Of a stretch of DNA of 35,911 nt, positions 7,852 to 17,174 are shown one piece after another. A program made the position numbers and the translations under genes. Where the stretch lies: NCBI GenBank assembly GCA_963702535.1, contig CAVPDG010000023.1:1-35911 (forward strand), read 5' to 3'. Position 1 is the stretch's first letter. Each line of letters starts with the position of its first letter. The notes under the pieces were generated by a model. The model saw only the letters and a list, made by a program, of their open reading frames with translations. It ran no database searches and was not told the DNA's origin. Source of the stretch: CAVPDG01 sp963702535. Its GTDB lineage: Bacteria; Chloroflexota; Anaerolineae; Anaerolineales; UBA4823.

Positions 7852-8556
7852 ATGTCTAAGAAAATCCTGGTGGTAGACGACAAAACCGAGCTGCGCACCT
7901 TGCTCAAATCTTACCTGGCCGGCGAGGGCTTCGACGTGGCGACCGCAGGCGATGGTCGCGAAGCGCTCTTCGTGGCGCGGCACGAGAAGCCCGACCTGAT
8001 CGTACTCGACCTGATGATGCCCGAGATGGGCGGCTACGACTTCATGCGCCTCTACCGCCGCGAGTCCGGCGCTTCCGGCGGGCAGGAGACGCCCATCATC
8101 ATCCTCACCGCAAAACTGGATGAGAACGACAAGGTACTCGGCTTGGAGCTGGGCGCCGACGATTACGTCACCAAGCCGTTTTCCCTGCGCGAGCTCACCG
8201 CCCGCATCCGCGTCGTGCTGCGCCGCCTGGAGAAGCAAGGCGCTGAGCCAGACGTGCTGCGCCAGGGCGACATCGAGCTGGAGCGCAGCGGGCGCATCGT
8301 CCTGGTGCAGGGCAGAGCCGTGGAGCTGACCCCCTCCGAGTTCGACCTGCTCGCCGTGCTCATGGCAGCCCCCGGGCGGGTCTTCTCGCGCCTGGAGCTG
8401 CTCGAGCGCCTGCAAGGCGCAACTTACGAGGGCTACGAGCGCACCATCGACGTGCACGTGCGCAACCTGCGCACCAAGGTGGAAGCCGACCCCTCCAACC
8501 CCCGCTACATCGAGACGGTGTACGGCGCCGGCTACCGCTTCTCCACGAAAGAGTGA
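7852..8556 (+). CDS. OmpR-family response regulator
   Basis: A 234-residue response regulator, cytoplasmic, controlling transcription. The receiver domain (1-120) has D9-D10, phospho-acceptor D53 (in IVLDLMMPEMGG), T86 and K108 (VTKPF). The C-terminal winged-helix DNA-binding domain (about 135-234) has the LTPSEFDLLAVL opening and a closing YIETVYGAGYRF. All catalytic residues are present. The stop is three bases before the start of the histidine kinase, so the two form an operon and a cognate pair. No strong Shine-Dalgarno precedes the ATG, but the start gives the canonical KKILVVDD opening. Confidence 0.95.
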   Translation: MSKKILVVDDKTELRTLLKSYLAGEGFDVATAGDGREALFVARHEKPDLIVLDLMMPEMGGYDFMRLYRRESGASGGQETPIIILTAKLDENDKVLGLELGADDYVTKPFSLRELTARIRVVLRRLEKQGAEPDVLRQGDIELERSGRIVLVQGRAVELTPSEFDLLAVLMAAPGRVFSRLELLERLQGATYEGYERTIDVHVRNLRTKVEADPSNPRYIETVYGAGYRFSTKE

Positions 8557-8559
8557 CGC

Positions 8560-9924
8560 ATGCGCTCTCTGAGCATCAAGCTTACCCTGGCTTTCCTCCT
8601 CGTGGGTCTCACCGGCGCCCTGCTGGTGGCGCTCATCTTGCGCCAGCAGACGCAGAACGCCTTCGACCGCTTCATCCTCAACCGCGAGCAGCAGATCCTC
8701 GCCACGAACCTGATCCGCTACTACCAAACGAACGGCAGCTGGAACGGTATGGGCAACCTGCTGCAAGAGCTGCAGGATTCCCAGGCGATCAGCCCCGGCA
8801 TCTCCCCCGACCAGCGCCGCGATTGGATGCGCTTCGTGCTGGTCGACGCGGACCGCATGGTGGTCTTCAGCCCGCAGAAGGAGCAGGTGGGGCTGGCAAT
8901 CGCCAACCGCGAGCTGGGCCGCGGCGTGGCGTTGAAGGTGGATGGGGTCACCGCCGGCTGGCTGCTGCCCCCGCCCGCCCCGCGCGAGTGGATCGCCAAT
9001 TCGCCGGAGGGCGTATTCTTGAGGAACATCAACCGCGCTGCGCTGGTCAGCGCCTTAGGCGCCGCGCTGCTCGCCCTGGCATTGGGCAGCTTCCTGGCTT
9101 TCACCATGACCCGCTCGCTGCGCGAGCTCACCGAAGCCACCCTGGAGATCGCCCGTGGCAAGCTAGGCATGCAGGTAAAGGTGCGCTCGCGCGATGAGCT
9201 GGGCGAGCTGGCACAATCCTTCAACAAGATGTCCACCGACCTGGATCAAGCCGCCCGCCTGCGCCGCCAGATGACCGCCGATATCGCCCACGACCTGCGC
9301 TCGCCACTCTCCGTCCTCTCCGGCTACGCCGAGGCGCTCAGCGACGGCAAGCTGCCCGGCACGCCCGAGGTGTACACCATCCTGCACCAGGAGACGCGCC
9401 AGCTCAGCCGCCTGGTCGAAGACCTGCGCCTGCTCTCGCTCGCCGACGCCGGCGAGCTGCAGCTCATCCTGCAGCCTTGCGACCCGCGGGCGCTGCTCGA
9501 ACGCCTCGCTGCCCGCCATGCCGTCGCCGCCAGCGGAAGCGGGGTGAGCCTGCGCCTGGAGGACGGCAGCCCGCTGCCCTCCGTCCGCCTGGACTCGGAG
9601 CGCATGGCGCAGGTGCTGGATAACCTGGTGCTCAACGCCTTGCGCTACACCCCGCCGGGCGGCGAGATCGTCCTATCCGCCCGCCAGGCGGGTGACTCCG
9701 TGGAGCTGCTGGTGCGCGATTCGGGCAGCGGCATCGCCCCCGCAGAGCTGCCGCACGTCTTCGACCGCTTCTACCGCGGCGACAAAGCCCGCCAGCAGAA
9801 CGGCGAATCCGGGCTGGGGCTTGCCATCGCCAAGTCCATCGTCGAAGCGCACCGCGGCTCGATCCGGGTCGAGAGCGCCCCCGGGCAAGGCAGCCTCTTC
9901 ACCCTCACCCTGCCGCTCGCCTGA
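8560..9924 (+). CDS. Sensor histidine kinase with HAMP domain
   Basis: A 454-residue membrane sensor kinase. Transmembrane helices lie at about 8-28 and 162-184 and flank a roughly 130-residue extracytoplasmic sensor region. These are followed by a HAMP linker, a HisKA domain with the phospho-acceptor H244 in ADIAHDLRSPLSVLSGY, and an HATPase domain with N box LDNLVLNALRYTPPGG, G1 DSGSGIAP, F box FDRFYRGD and G2 GLGLAIAKSIVEAH. The layout is BaeS/EnvZ-like. It autophosphorylates and passes phosphate to the regulator encoded immediately upstream. The sensor domain shows no recognisable ligand motif. Frame intact. Confidence 0.95.
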   Translation: MRSLSIKLTLAFLLVGLTGALLVALILRQQTQNAFDRFILNREQQILATNLIRYYQTNGSWNGMGNLLQELQDSQAISPGISPDQRRDWMRFVLVDADRMVVFSPQKEQVGLAIANRELGRGVALKVDGVTAGWLLPPPAPREWIANSPEGVFLRNINRAALVSALGAALLALALGSFLAFTMTRSLRELTEATLEIARGKLGMQVKVRSRDELGELAQSFNKMSTDLDQAARLRRQMTADIAHDLRSPLSVLSGYAEALSDGKLPGTPEVYTILHQETRQLSRLVEDLRLLSLADAGELQLILQPCDPRALLERLAARHAVAASGSGVSLRLEDGSPLPSVRLDSERMAQVLDNLVLNALRYTPPGGEIVLSARQAGDSVELLVRDSGSGIAPAELPHVFDRFYRGDKARQQNGESGLGLAIAKSIVEAHRGSIRVESAPGQGSLFTLTLPLA

Positions 9925-9939
9925 GCCAGCGCGCATAAA

Positions 9940-10135
9940 CCTTAAACCACGAAGACCAAAAAGAGATTCCAGACATGAAACCACAAAGATCCCAAAGAGA
10001 AACCCAAGGAACTCAATGCCAACTCTTTAATGTTTAGCAATTTCAGTTTTCCTTTGCCTGCTTTGAGATCCTTTGTGTTTTAATCTTTTCTTTCTTGCCC
10101 AACGGATCCCTTTGTGTCCTTTGTGGTTTAATTTT
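9940..10135. repeat. Cluster of AAACCACAAAGG-type dispersed repeats
   Basis: The 214-base gap between the kinase and the sulfatase holds repeated motifs: AAACCACGAAGACCAAAAAGAG and GAAACCACAAAGATCCCAAAGAG in one direction, and CTTTGTGTCCTTTGTGGTTTAAT in the other. The opposite orientations could form an imperfect stem. Related copies occur at 11729, 11939, 19801 and 32043. No gene or convincing promoter seen. Confidence 0.6.
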
Positions 10136-10138
10136 TTT

Positions 10139-11720
10139 ATGAAACCCAACATCAAACGCCCTTCGCTCAGCTCGCTGGGCTTTTACCCCTTCCTCTTCAT
10201 CTGCTACGCCGTGCTGGCGCCCCTGGCAAGCAACCTGGGCGAGATCCCACCCGCCCTGGGGCTACGCCCGCTGCTCATCCTGCTCGGCGTTGCCGGGCTG
10301 CTGTTGCTGCTCTTCACACCTCATCTTGCGCGACGGGCAATACGCCGCCTACCTGGTCTTCCTGCTCGCCGTCTTCTTCTTCGTCTTCGCCCACCTGCTG
10401 CGCCTGGCGCAGGATAAGCTCAGCCTGCTGGATGACCCGCGCCGCATCCTGCTCTTCCTGGGCGCCTGGGCGCTGCTGCTGCTCGTCCTTGCCCTCAAGC
10501 CGGTCTGGCTGAAGCTCGGCGGGCGCACCTGGATGGCGCCCTTCTTCAATATCGTCTTCCTGGCGGCGCTGGCGGCGCCCGCCTACCAGATCGCCCGCGC
10601 CGCGACGCCCGCCTCCACCTTCCCAGCGCAGGCGAGCGTGCCGGTTGAGGATGAGATCATCTTGGATTGCGCCTCCACACCCGACATCTACTACATCATC
10701 CTGGACGCCTACACGCGCCAGGACGTGCTGCAAGAGCTGTATGGCGTGGATAATACATCCTTCCTGGAGTACCTGCGCGGCAAGGGTTTTTTCGTGGCAG
10801 ACGCGAGCCACACCAACTACACGCAGACCATCTTCTCCTTCCCCTCGGCGCTCAACTTCGAGTACATCGACGCCCCCAGCGGGGAGATCGAGGACGGGCA
10901 GTACTTCCTGGAGCGCACCAACAACAACCGCCTGATGCGCCTCTTACGCACCTGCGGCTACCGCATCGCCGTGCTGGAAAGCGGCTTCTACTACACCGAC
11001 CAGATCCCCGCCGACCTGCGCCTGACGGGCAGCGGCGTGCTGAACGAGTTCGAGGGGCTGCTGCTGGCGGATACGCCCTACAGCGTCCTGGCGGAGGCGT
11101 TGCAGCTCGAGCCGCCCGCCTCCAGCTACGCCGCCCACCGCCAGCGGGTGCTGGACGGCTTCAGCCAGTTGCGCAACGCAGCGCAGATCCCGGGTCCCAA
11201 GCTGGTCTTCGCCCACCTGGTCACGCCGCACCCGCCGTTCGTCTTCGAGCCCAAGGCGACAGCGCAAGACCCGCCGCGCGCCTACGCCATGGGCGACGGC
11301 GACGATTTCGGCGGCGCGCTGGACGAGTACCGCCAGGGGTACGCCGGGCAGGTGCGCTTCGCCAACCGCAAGCTGGAGGGGGCGATCGACGCCCTCCTGG
11401 CAAACTCGCAGAACCCGCCGGTGATCATCTTGCAGGGCGACCACGGCGCCGGCAGCCGACTGGATTGGGATTCGCCCGCTGCCTCCTGCCTGTGGGAGCG
11501 CTCGGCGATCCTCAACGCCTACTACCTGCCCGCGGCGGGCAAGGTGGCGCTCTACCCGTCCATCTCGCCGGTGAACAGCTTCCGCGTGGTGCTGAACAGC
11601 ATCTTCGGTACGGAGCTGCCGCTGCTGCCCGACCGTACCTACTTCACCTCGCACCGCCTGGTGCGCCAGGTGATCGATATCACCGCGGAGAGGGATTCCA
11701 GGGCGAATTGCGGGGAGTGA
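10139..11720 (+). CDS. Membrane-anchored sulfatase/LtaS-like enzyme, one frameshift
   Basis: An alkaline-phosphatase-superfamily protein with an N-terminal membrane region. Several hydrophobic helices (FYPFLFICYAVLAPLA, LLILLGVAGLLLLLF, AYLVFLLAVFFFVFAHLL, LLFLGAWALLLLVLAL) precede an extracytoplasmic catalytic domain that opens with PDIYYIILDAYTRQDVL, where the Thr is the probable nucleophile. Later motifs LVFAHLVTPHPPFVF and VIILQGDHGAGS supply metal-binding Asp/His residues, as in lipoteichoic-acid synthase and sulfatases. It probably moves phosphate or sulfate esters on envelope polymers. The frame shifts near 10318-10324, joining the first 60 codons to the remaining 460; the hydrophobic pattern continues smoothly, so an indel error is likely. 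The start at 10139 has no clear Shine-Dalgarno. Confidence 0.85.
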
Positions 11721-11728
11721 AAAATTGA

Positions 11729-11756
11729 ACCGCTAAGGCGCAAAGGGCGCCAAGGA
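11729..11756. repeat. Dispersed CGCAAAGGGCGC repeat, copy 1
   Basis: This 28-base motif (ACCGCTAAGGCGCAAAGG followed by GCGCCAAGGA) is nearly identical to the one at 11939-11966 and related to the CACAAAGG motifs near 9940 and 32043. Confidence 0.65.
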
Positions 11757-11789
11757 TGGGGGGGATTGCATCCTGGGGGGTACCATCCG

Positions 11790-11817
11790 CAGATTGCGCA
11801 GATTTTCGCAGATTGTG
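11790..11817. repeat. GCAGATT short tandem repeat
   Basis: Three spaced GCAGATT units (CGCAGATTGCGCAGATT then TTCGCAGATTG). Sequences of this form are dispersed in many environmental bacterial genomes. Confidence 0.55.
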
Positions 11818-11837
11818 GCAATCCATAACCCCTGTAG

Positions 11838-11912
11838 GTTGGGTTGGCGGCGCATCCTCGAGACTGCCCTCCGCGGCGAAACCCCCGCATTTCCTTACCC
11901 CGCCAACCCAAC
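11838..11912. repeat. GTTGGGTTGGCGG inverted-repeat element, copy 1
   Basis: A 75-bp unit with perfect 13-bp terminal inverted repeats (11838-11850 and 11900-11912). A closely related copy lies at 14385-14458 with the same internal CGCATCCTCGAG core. The size and ends fit a tiny non-autonomous mobile or structural repeat. Confidence 0.7.
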
Positions 11913-11938
11913 ACCCCCTGCGGGAAATGAATGCTTGG

Positions 11939-11966
11939 ACCGCTACGGCGCAAAGGGCGCAAAGGA
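11939..11966. repeat. Dispersed CGCAAAGGGCGC repeat, copy 2
   Basis: It has the same length and orientation as 11729-11756, with only a few base differences. Confidence 0.65.
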
Positions 11967-12082
11967 AAAACATGGGGGGCTGGCAGCGGATTGCTGTCAA
12001 CGGATTTGGGGTCCACACCCAAGAACAGGTTGGGATGCAAACAGATTCAGGGGATTCCATTCCGCCGCCACAACGCACATGT

Positions 12083-12710
12083 TTACCACACGGGCGGCTT
12101 GTAGAAATCGCCAGCGGCATCGCTCAGACGGGGAGGAAATTGACTGGCCGAAAGAACACCTTTGCGAATGGGCTTGACAAACGTCGCATAACGCTGCAGC
12201 TCATGGCTGGGATGCGCCGGGATTGGGTTCAAGACACCCACCGGGAGTTTCAATTCCCTGCGCACAATCTTGATCGGCTCGACCAGGTCTGAAGTCGTTC
12301 GAGATGATCACCGCTACCTGGTATTGGCGCTTGTAACCGTCATTGACCAAATGGGCAGCGATGTTCACATCGGAGCCTTTTTCTTCGGTCTTGATCACTT
12401 CAACGGATCTTGCGCCACCAGGCATTGGATGGGCAAGCGGCATCCGGATTGTATGTTCAAGAAAATGACCGTAGATGATCTCGAGGTTGGGAATGGTGCG
12501 CAAGGCGCGCAAATAGATTTGCTGGCGGTTTGCCTGGTCCGGATCACCCGGGCGAGCGGTCACCAGAGCTGTGAAATATTTGATCTGGACAATCTGGTTC
12601 TTAGGCAGCAGGAGTTGGCACAGTCGAGATATATCCAGCCATTTATTGGCTGTGCCTTTGACGGCACCATAGTACAGATTGAATCCGTCCACATAAATGA
12701 CAGTGTCCAT
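12083..12710 (-). CDS. NYN-domain (PIN-like ribonuclease) protein, one frameshift
   Basis: A cytoplasmic NYN-domain protein. NYN domains have the PIN/FEN-like fold and are probable metal-dependent ribonucleases. Diagnostic segments are DTVIYVDGFNLYYGAVKG (residues 2-19), with the first catalytic Asp, the KYFTAL and RQQIYLRAL segments, KTEEKGSDVNIAAHLVNDGY with the conserved K-G-x-D pair, and VAVIISNDSDL after frame correction. One extra T near 12288 breaks the frame; removing it gives SDLVEPIKIVRRELKLPVGV and a natural C-terminus ending at 12083. The start at 12710 follows GGGGGTGAT. A consensus promoter and a hairpin with a T run lie upstream. Confidence 0.85.
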
Positions 12711-12727
12711 ATCACCCCCAACAGATT

Positions 12728-12756
12728 AAAAAAGCAGAGGCGGGTTACCCCGCCTC
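12728..12756 (-). terminator. Intrinsic terminator in the leader of the NYN gene
   Basis: On the minus strand an 8-bp perfect GC-rich stem (12749-12756 with 12737-12744) with a four-base loop is followed by TGC and a run of T residues. It lies between the promoter at 12795 and the NYN start codon, so transcription could stop before the gene (attenuation) or release a small RNA of about 60 nt. Confidence 0.7.
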
Positions 12757-12794
12757 GCGCCCTGCCCCCGAAGGAACAGGGGGGATGCACCTAT

Positions 12795-12823
12795 TTTATA
12801 GCACATACCTTCTGGTTTGTCAA
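12795..12823 (-). promoter_or_regulatory. Consensus sigma-70-type promoter for the NYN gene
   Basis: On the minus strand a perfect TTGACA (-35) is followed after exactly 17 bases by TATAAA (-10). Transcription would start near 12788, about 78 bases before the NYN start codon. Confidence 0.75.
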
Positions 12824-13009
12824 TTAATTTTCCAGCTTGCATGCCAAAATTATAGCTGCTTACTCCGACAATGATAAGGTGATCCAAGAACATCAACAAC
12901 CCGGATTCCTTCAACCCCCCAGCCCACTGATCTTGTCAGGGCAACAACTTTTTCGTTCCTGTTTTTAAATATTGCACAATAATACCCATTTTCCGAGTAT
13001 CAGGGTTAA

Positions 13010-13034
13010 GTGGGTAGGGTCGCGACCCTCCCAC
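13010..13034. repeat. Palindrome AGGGTCGCGACCCT with extended arms
   Basis: A 14-base perfect palindrome is extended by GTGGG/CCCAC arms, with one unpaired base. It could be a REP-like hairpin; no adjacent gene explains it. Confidence 0.55.
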
Positions 13035-13064
13035 CAATGGAGATCCAGGCGAACTGCACCCCGT

Positions 13065-13090
13065 AGATACCGTCTTTATTGTCAAGGGGA
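13065..13090 (-). pseudogene. Remnant of an IS110 right end (outer half)
   Basis: Read on the minus strand, this stretch ends CCCTTGAC...AAGACGGTATCT and matches the right end of the IS110 element at 18371. It is followed outside by AC and then unrelated sequence. Together with 14358-14385 it is the 3' end of an older IS110 copy, interrupted by the IS4-like element. Confidence 0.7.
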
Positions 13091-13093
13091 AAG

Positions 13094-14360
13094 CTTTCAG
13101 ACAAAAGTTCGGACATGGGGATGAACCAGGTTTAGAAAAGTAGCAAAAGCGGCATGCAGAACAGCGGCTTTCTGAGCATCGGAAAGCGTCCATTTTTGCT
13201 TGAGCAGGACAAACAGACCTGAATAGCGTTTCCATTTTTTGCCTTTTTTGAGAGAGGGCGCTCCTGGGATGCGTTCTTTCTCATCCACTGGCTCATCCTC
13301 TGGGATTGGTTCGCCGTAAAGCAGATCGCGTAACTCTTCACCAACGAGCAAACCGATCGTGAAGGTCAGCAATAACAAGGCTGACCATTTTCTCCATGTA
13401 GACTTGCTGTTTGTTCATGAGCTTGGTCATGCCCAGCAAGCTTTTCAAGTCGCGGTAAGTTTCTTCGATTTTCATACGGGCAAAGTAAATTTGTAAGCCT
13501 CGTTTTGGCTTCCAGGTTGGTCATCACCCACAGTGGCTCAGTCCAAGCCTTTTTTCCAGGTACCAATCACATTCATACACACTTTACCCATGTACCAGAC
13601 GTGATTGAGAACCACTGTCTCGCCCGGCGAAATCGTCAATGCCACTTCCTTGCCATCGTCATCATAGAATTTCGGCGGATTGGCACGCAGGTTCAGGCGG
13701 ATCACCCAATTGATTTGCTCTTCGAATAGATTGAGCATGAGTTCCAGGTAGCTGAATTCTCGATCCAACACCAACGGACGCCCACCCAACATATCCTTCA
13801 AGCCTGCAAAGGCCCGAAAATGATTGAGATTGCGCGAGTCCAGACCCTGTGCGATTGTTTTTGACGAGTAAGTTACCATACCACAGGGTATTGCCCGACC
13901 CCGATAAGGTGTCCCAAGATCAAGGCCCAAAACCTCTGGTTTTGCCGTCTTTCAGCTTGCCTACATATTCTGTTTTCCAGGCATGTGGCCGCTCTATCTC
14001 GGTTGGATCGCCAATCACAAACTCTGCATCTTCCTGAAATAACCGCCACAGGGCAGTGCGTGGATCTGCTTTTCCAAGAAACCGCTGGATCCGTTTATAA
14101 CCTGCTGCGCTTTCGCCTTCCATTTCCACGGCGATATCCGTCAAACGTAATGAACGTGCTTCAAGAATAGCCGCCCCAATTTCTCCTGCCCGTTCTGCCA
14201 GTTCTACATCGTCAAACAATTCCACCATAAATTCTTGATTGTTGATAAACTTGTCCATGAAGCCTCGTGGTTGATAAAGATGGTTGCGGAAAACCAAGTT
14301 TATCTTCTTCGAGGCTTTATTATCTCCTGATGTCCGAACTTTTGTCCGAACATCAGGAAA
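13094..14360 (-). mobile_element. IS4-like insertion sequence, decayed
   Basis: An element of about 1.27 kb with terminal inverted repeats containing GACAAAAGTTCGGACAT (13100-13116) and its reverse complement (14330-14346). It carries one transposase frame, read right to left. It sits inside an IS110 3' end: the two IS110 pieces at 13065-13090 and 14358-14385 join to the uninterrupted sequence at 18318-18371. Exact ends are uncertain by a few bases; a short AAAGC-type direct repeat may be the target duplication. Confidence 0.75.
13097..14258 (-). pseudogene. IS4-family DDE transposase, multiply frameshifted
   Basis: The pieces, in order, are MDKFINNQEFMVELFDD (from 14258) with an N-terminal helical domain; the DDE region LGTPYRGRAIP and PLVLDREFSYLELML; FYDDDGKEVALTI; then, after frame corrections near 13925, 13560, 13495 and 13385, the IS4 signature IEETYRDLKSLLGM (the Y-x2-R-x3-E/D-x6-K type motif) and a C-terminal stretch LLLTFTIGLLVGEELRDLL. 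The stop falls inside the left inverted repeat. At least four frameshifts make it non-functional as read, though sequencing indels could account for some. Confidence 0.8.
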
Positions 14361-14385
14361 AGCGAATTGCTTACCATAATCAGGG
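14358..14385 (-). pseudogene. Remnant of an IS110 transposase C-terminus (inner half)
   Basis: On the minus strand it encodes NPDYGKQFAF, matching the last residues DPDYGKQFAF of the IS110 transposase at 18354, with nearly identical DNA. The rest of that transposase copy is absent, replaced by the 75-bp GTTGGG repeat. Confidence 0.7.
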
Positions 14386-14458
14386 TTGGGTTGGCGGGCG
14401 CATCCTCGAGCCTGCCCTACACGGTGACACCCCCACATTTCCTCACCCCGTCAACCCA
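14385..14458. repeat. GTTGGGTTGGCGG inverted-repeat element, copy 2
   Basis: A roughly 74-bp copy of the element at 11838-11912. The left arm is identical and the right arm slightly diverged (CCCGTCAACCCA). The internal CGCATCCTCGAG is shared. Confidence 0.65.
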
Positions 14459-14523
14459 TCAACATCGAAGTGCGCGTACCCAGTCCACCCGGACACAGCG
14501 GATAAGCTTGTAATGGCGCCGCT

Positions 14524-16744
14524 TCACGGCGCTCCCTTCCACACCAGCGGCAGGCGCAGGTAGCTATCCAGCCGGGCGCCGGCAAGCTTCACGTCGTGGT
14601 GCGCCCTGTCCAGGTAGGCGATCCAGGCTTGCCCCCCGGATCCAATCGCCAGCGCGCTGTACTCACCGGCGTGGATCTCGATGGTCTGCAGGCGCCAGCC
14701 CAAGGGGTCTTTGAAGGCGTACTTCAGGTGGCTCGTCTTTTCGTATTCCGTGTGGTAAGCCACTTGCGGGTTCCCCTCGCCGTCCAGCGCTAAGGTGGGC
14801 TGCACGCCGGCGCAGCCAAGCGGGTCCTGGTCGATGATCTCCGTGCGCCAGCCCTGCGCCGTCTGGTAAATATAACGCAGGCGGCAGGTTGTGCTGTTGT
14901 CCAGGTAAACCAGGTGGATGCGGTCCATGCAATCGAGCGCCAAGGAGGGAAATCCGCTGTCAGCCAGGGGCTGGAGTATCGCCGAGCGGGTGGGGAAGGG
15001 GACGAGTACCTGCCAGCCATCAGGGTCCTTGTAAGTGATCTCCGCGCCCCCCAGGGGATTGATGTAGGCGATATACGGGCGCCCAGCAGAATCGAGCGCC
15101 AGGGAGCTGCCATACCCATTGAATGCCGCGTTGACGGTCTCAGTAACCATGCTCCCCGAGGCGTCGCTGCCGTACACCAGATGACCATCGAGGTCGTCTG
15201 TGTAGCTGAGATGGACCTCGTCGCCGGCATTCACGGCGATGGAGGCATACGCCGTTGACGAGACCAGGTGGTCGACCGTCTGCGTCTGCCAGCCGGAGGC
15301 GCCGAAGAATGCGTACACCAGGGTGCCAGCCGGCGAGACGCAAGCCAGGTGGGGGTAACCGGCGCTGTCCAGCCTCATCGCCTCGCACGTCCCCAGGTCG
15401 GGCATCTCATAAGTAGCCTGCCACCCATCGTCTCCCCACACTACCAGGCTCAGCGTGCGGGTAGGCTCGGACGTGTGGGTAAGGACATAGGCGCGGTCTG
15501 CCGGACCGGTATCCACCAGCACCGGGCTATCCAGCCGGATGGATTGCAGCACCCGCTCGCTTTGCCAGCCGGGTTGCTCGCCGTACGTATAGCGCAGCCA
15601 GCCGTCCTGCTGCGAAAAGTGCGCCAGCTGCAATCCTCCATCCGCGGTGAAGAGCAGCGCCGGTGCCTGGCTGGCTTCATCTGCCAGAACCTGGGAGAGC
15701 CAGACGCCGCCGGAGGTGCGGCAGGCGAGCATAAGGCGATCCGCCAGTGTATCGCCGTACGCCACACAAGGCCCCCCCGCCGGCGCGCTGAGCGGGCGAA
15801 ATTCCAGCGAAGATTCGGCAGCCAGCCTGCCAGTAGTGGTGATGGTCTCCAGCCGCCAGCCCTCGGAGGCCGACTCACGGTAAGCGTGCTTCAGCGTGCG
15901 GCTGTCGTTATGGTAATAGCTGATATGCGGCTTCCCGGCGGCATCCAGCGCGAGAGACATGGAGAGCCCCACCAGGTCCGCGTCCACGGTCTCAGTATGC
16001 CAGCCTGAGGCGTCCTGGTCGGCGTAGCGCAAGCCGCTGCCGGCTTTGTTGGCGTAGTACGCCAGGTGACCGTACCCCTGGGTGTCCAGGCTAAACGAGA
16101 GGCGGTAGCCGAGGGCTTTGCCCCTGTCGATAACGGTGCTGGTATCCCAGCCGCTGGCGGTCTGGATGGCGTAGCGCAGCTGCTCGTGGGCGGAATTGTA
16201 GTAGGGGATACGGGCATAGCCGGCGGAGTTCGATCTCCAAGCCCGTCACGGTGCCATCTGCGTCCACGAAGGCAGCAACGATCTCGTAGGTGATCATCCC
16301 AGGCGCCTGCGTGTAGAGGTACAAGACGCTGTCGCCAATCTCGCTGAGGATATAGGCGATGTGCAGATTGCCCTGGCTGTCGAAAGCGAGGGCGGCGGAG
16401 GTGACGCTGACCGGCAACTGTGGCTCGATGATGTAGGGCACCCAAATGAGCTCAACCTCCCAACCGCCGGCAGCCCGCCAGGCGTGGTAGAGCTGGCCAT
16501 CGCCAGTAAAGACCATGTGCGGCGCGCCAGAGGGGTCGAGCTTCAGGTAGCGGTCGCCGCTGGGCAAGAAGGCAGGCGGGCAATCCGGGCAGGAGATGCG
16601 CCAGGAGGGCGCTGCGGGCTCGAGCGGGGCAGCGGCGGGTGGCGCCGCCAGGGCATCCCCGCTATAGTTGAGCGAGATGCACAGTGCGATAAGGATGGCG
16701 ATGGTTGAGATGCAAGGGATGAGGAGTGCAAATTTGCGAGACAT
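14524..16744 (-). CDS. Secreted beta-propeller repeat protein, one frameshift
   Basis: About 740 residues after joining two frames near 16228. The start at 16744 has GGAG six bases upstream and begins a signal peptide or anchor (MSRKFALLIPCISTIAILIALCISL) followed by an alanine/proline-rich linker. The rest is a tandem series of units of roughly 45-60 residues with the recurring pattern LALDSxGxPHIAYY, then LxYAY, then WxxExV, typical of BNR/sialidase-like propeller blades. Examples are SLALDAAGKPHISYYHND, SLALDSAGRPYIAYINPLGG and TLALDGEGNPQVAYHTE. No catalytic sialidase residues are evident, so binding or scaffolding is more likely than hydrolysis. It acts outside the membrane. Related in style to the exoprotein at 27696. 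Confidence 0.8.
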
Positions 16745-17114
16745 CGTCAACTCCGTTTGAGATGGTAAGACTTGGACCCACGCCCCGAAGCTCAAGGTTG
16801 CAGTCTGCAAAGCGGAGTGGAGATTTATATAGATTTTACAGGAAACCATTAGCCAATGCAACTGGTGCGGGAGATAAAAAAGAGGTAAAGATCCCCAAAG
16901 AACGGGTCGCCTCGCCGCTATAATGATCTCAGAATGATTTAGGATGAAACGCCCCTCCATCTTTAGACGTCACAACTAATCCGCTCAATCCGAGTGCATC
17001 CCCGCTATTCTCAGATGGGGGCCTAGAATCCCCTGGTAGCAACCTGCTCTACTCTGTGTAAATCTGTGTTACCGGTGGTTGGTATTAATAAAACGGCGGG
17101 TCTGGAGACCCACT
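16745..17114. other. Gene-free gap
   Basis: No convincing gene is present. An AT-rich stretch at 16820-16840 (TATATA on the minus strand) may hold the promoter of the propeller gene. A TCTGTGTAAATCTGTGTT motif at 17053-17071 resembles a common dispersed repeat. The right part up to 17114 is the insertion flank of the IS110 element. Confidence 0.5.
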
Positions 17115-17174
17115 CTTGTATCTTTCAGAGTTAGGGTATGCTAGAGAGGGAAAAAGAGCACCGATCAGGTCTAG

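Larger units (their letters stand above)
11721..12082. other. Gene-free repeat-rich gap
   Basis: No convincing coding frame lies between the sulfatase and the NYN gene; open frames here differ in all readings and cross the repeats. It contains two AACCGCTAAGGCGCAAAGG copies (11729 and 11939), a CGCAGATTGCGCAGATT repeat (11790-11817) and a GTTGGGTTGGCGG element (11838), listed separately. Confidence 0.6.

Noticed and set aside
7741..8766. A 341-codon minus-strand frame over the response regulator
   Set aside because: It is a shadow of a high-GC gene: the composition is His/Gln/Gly-rich nonsense and the opposite strand encodes an unmistakable OmpR-type regulator.
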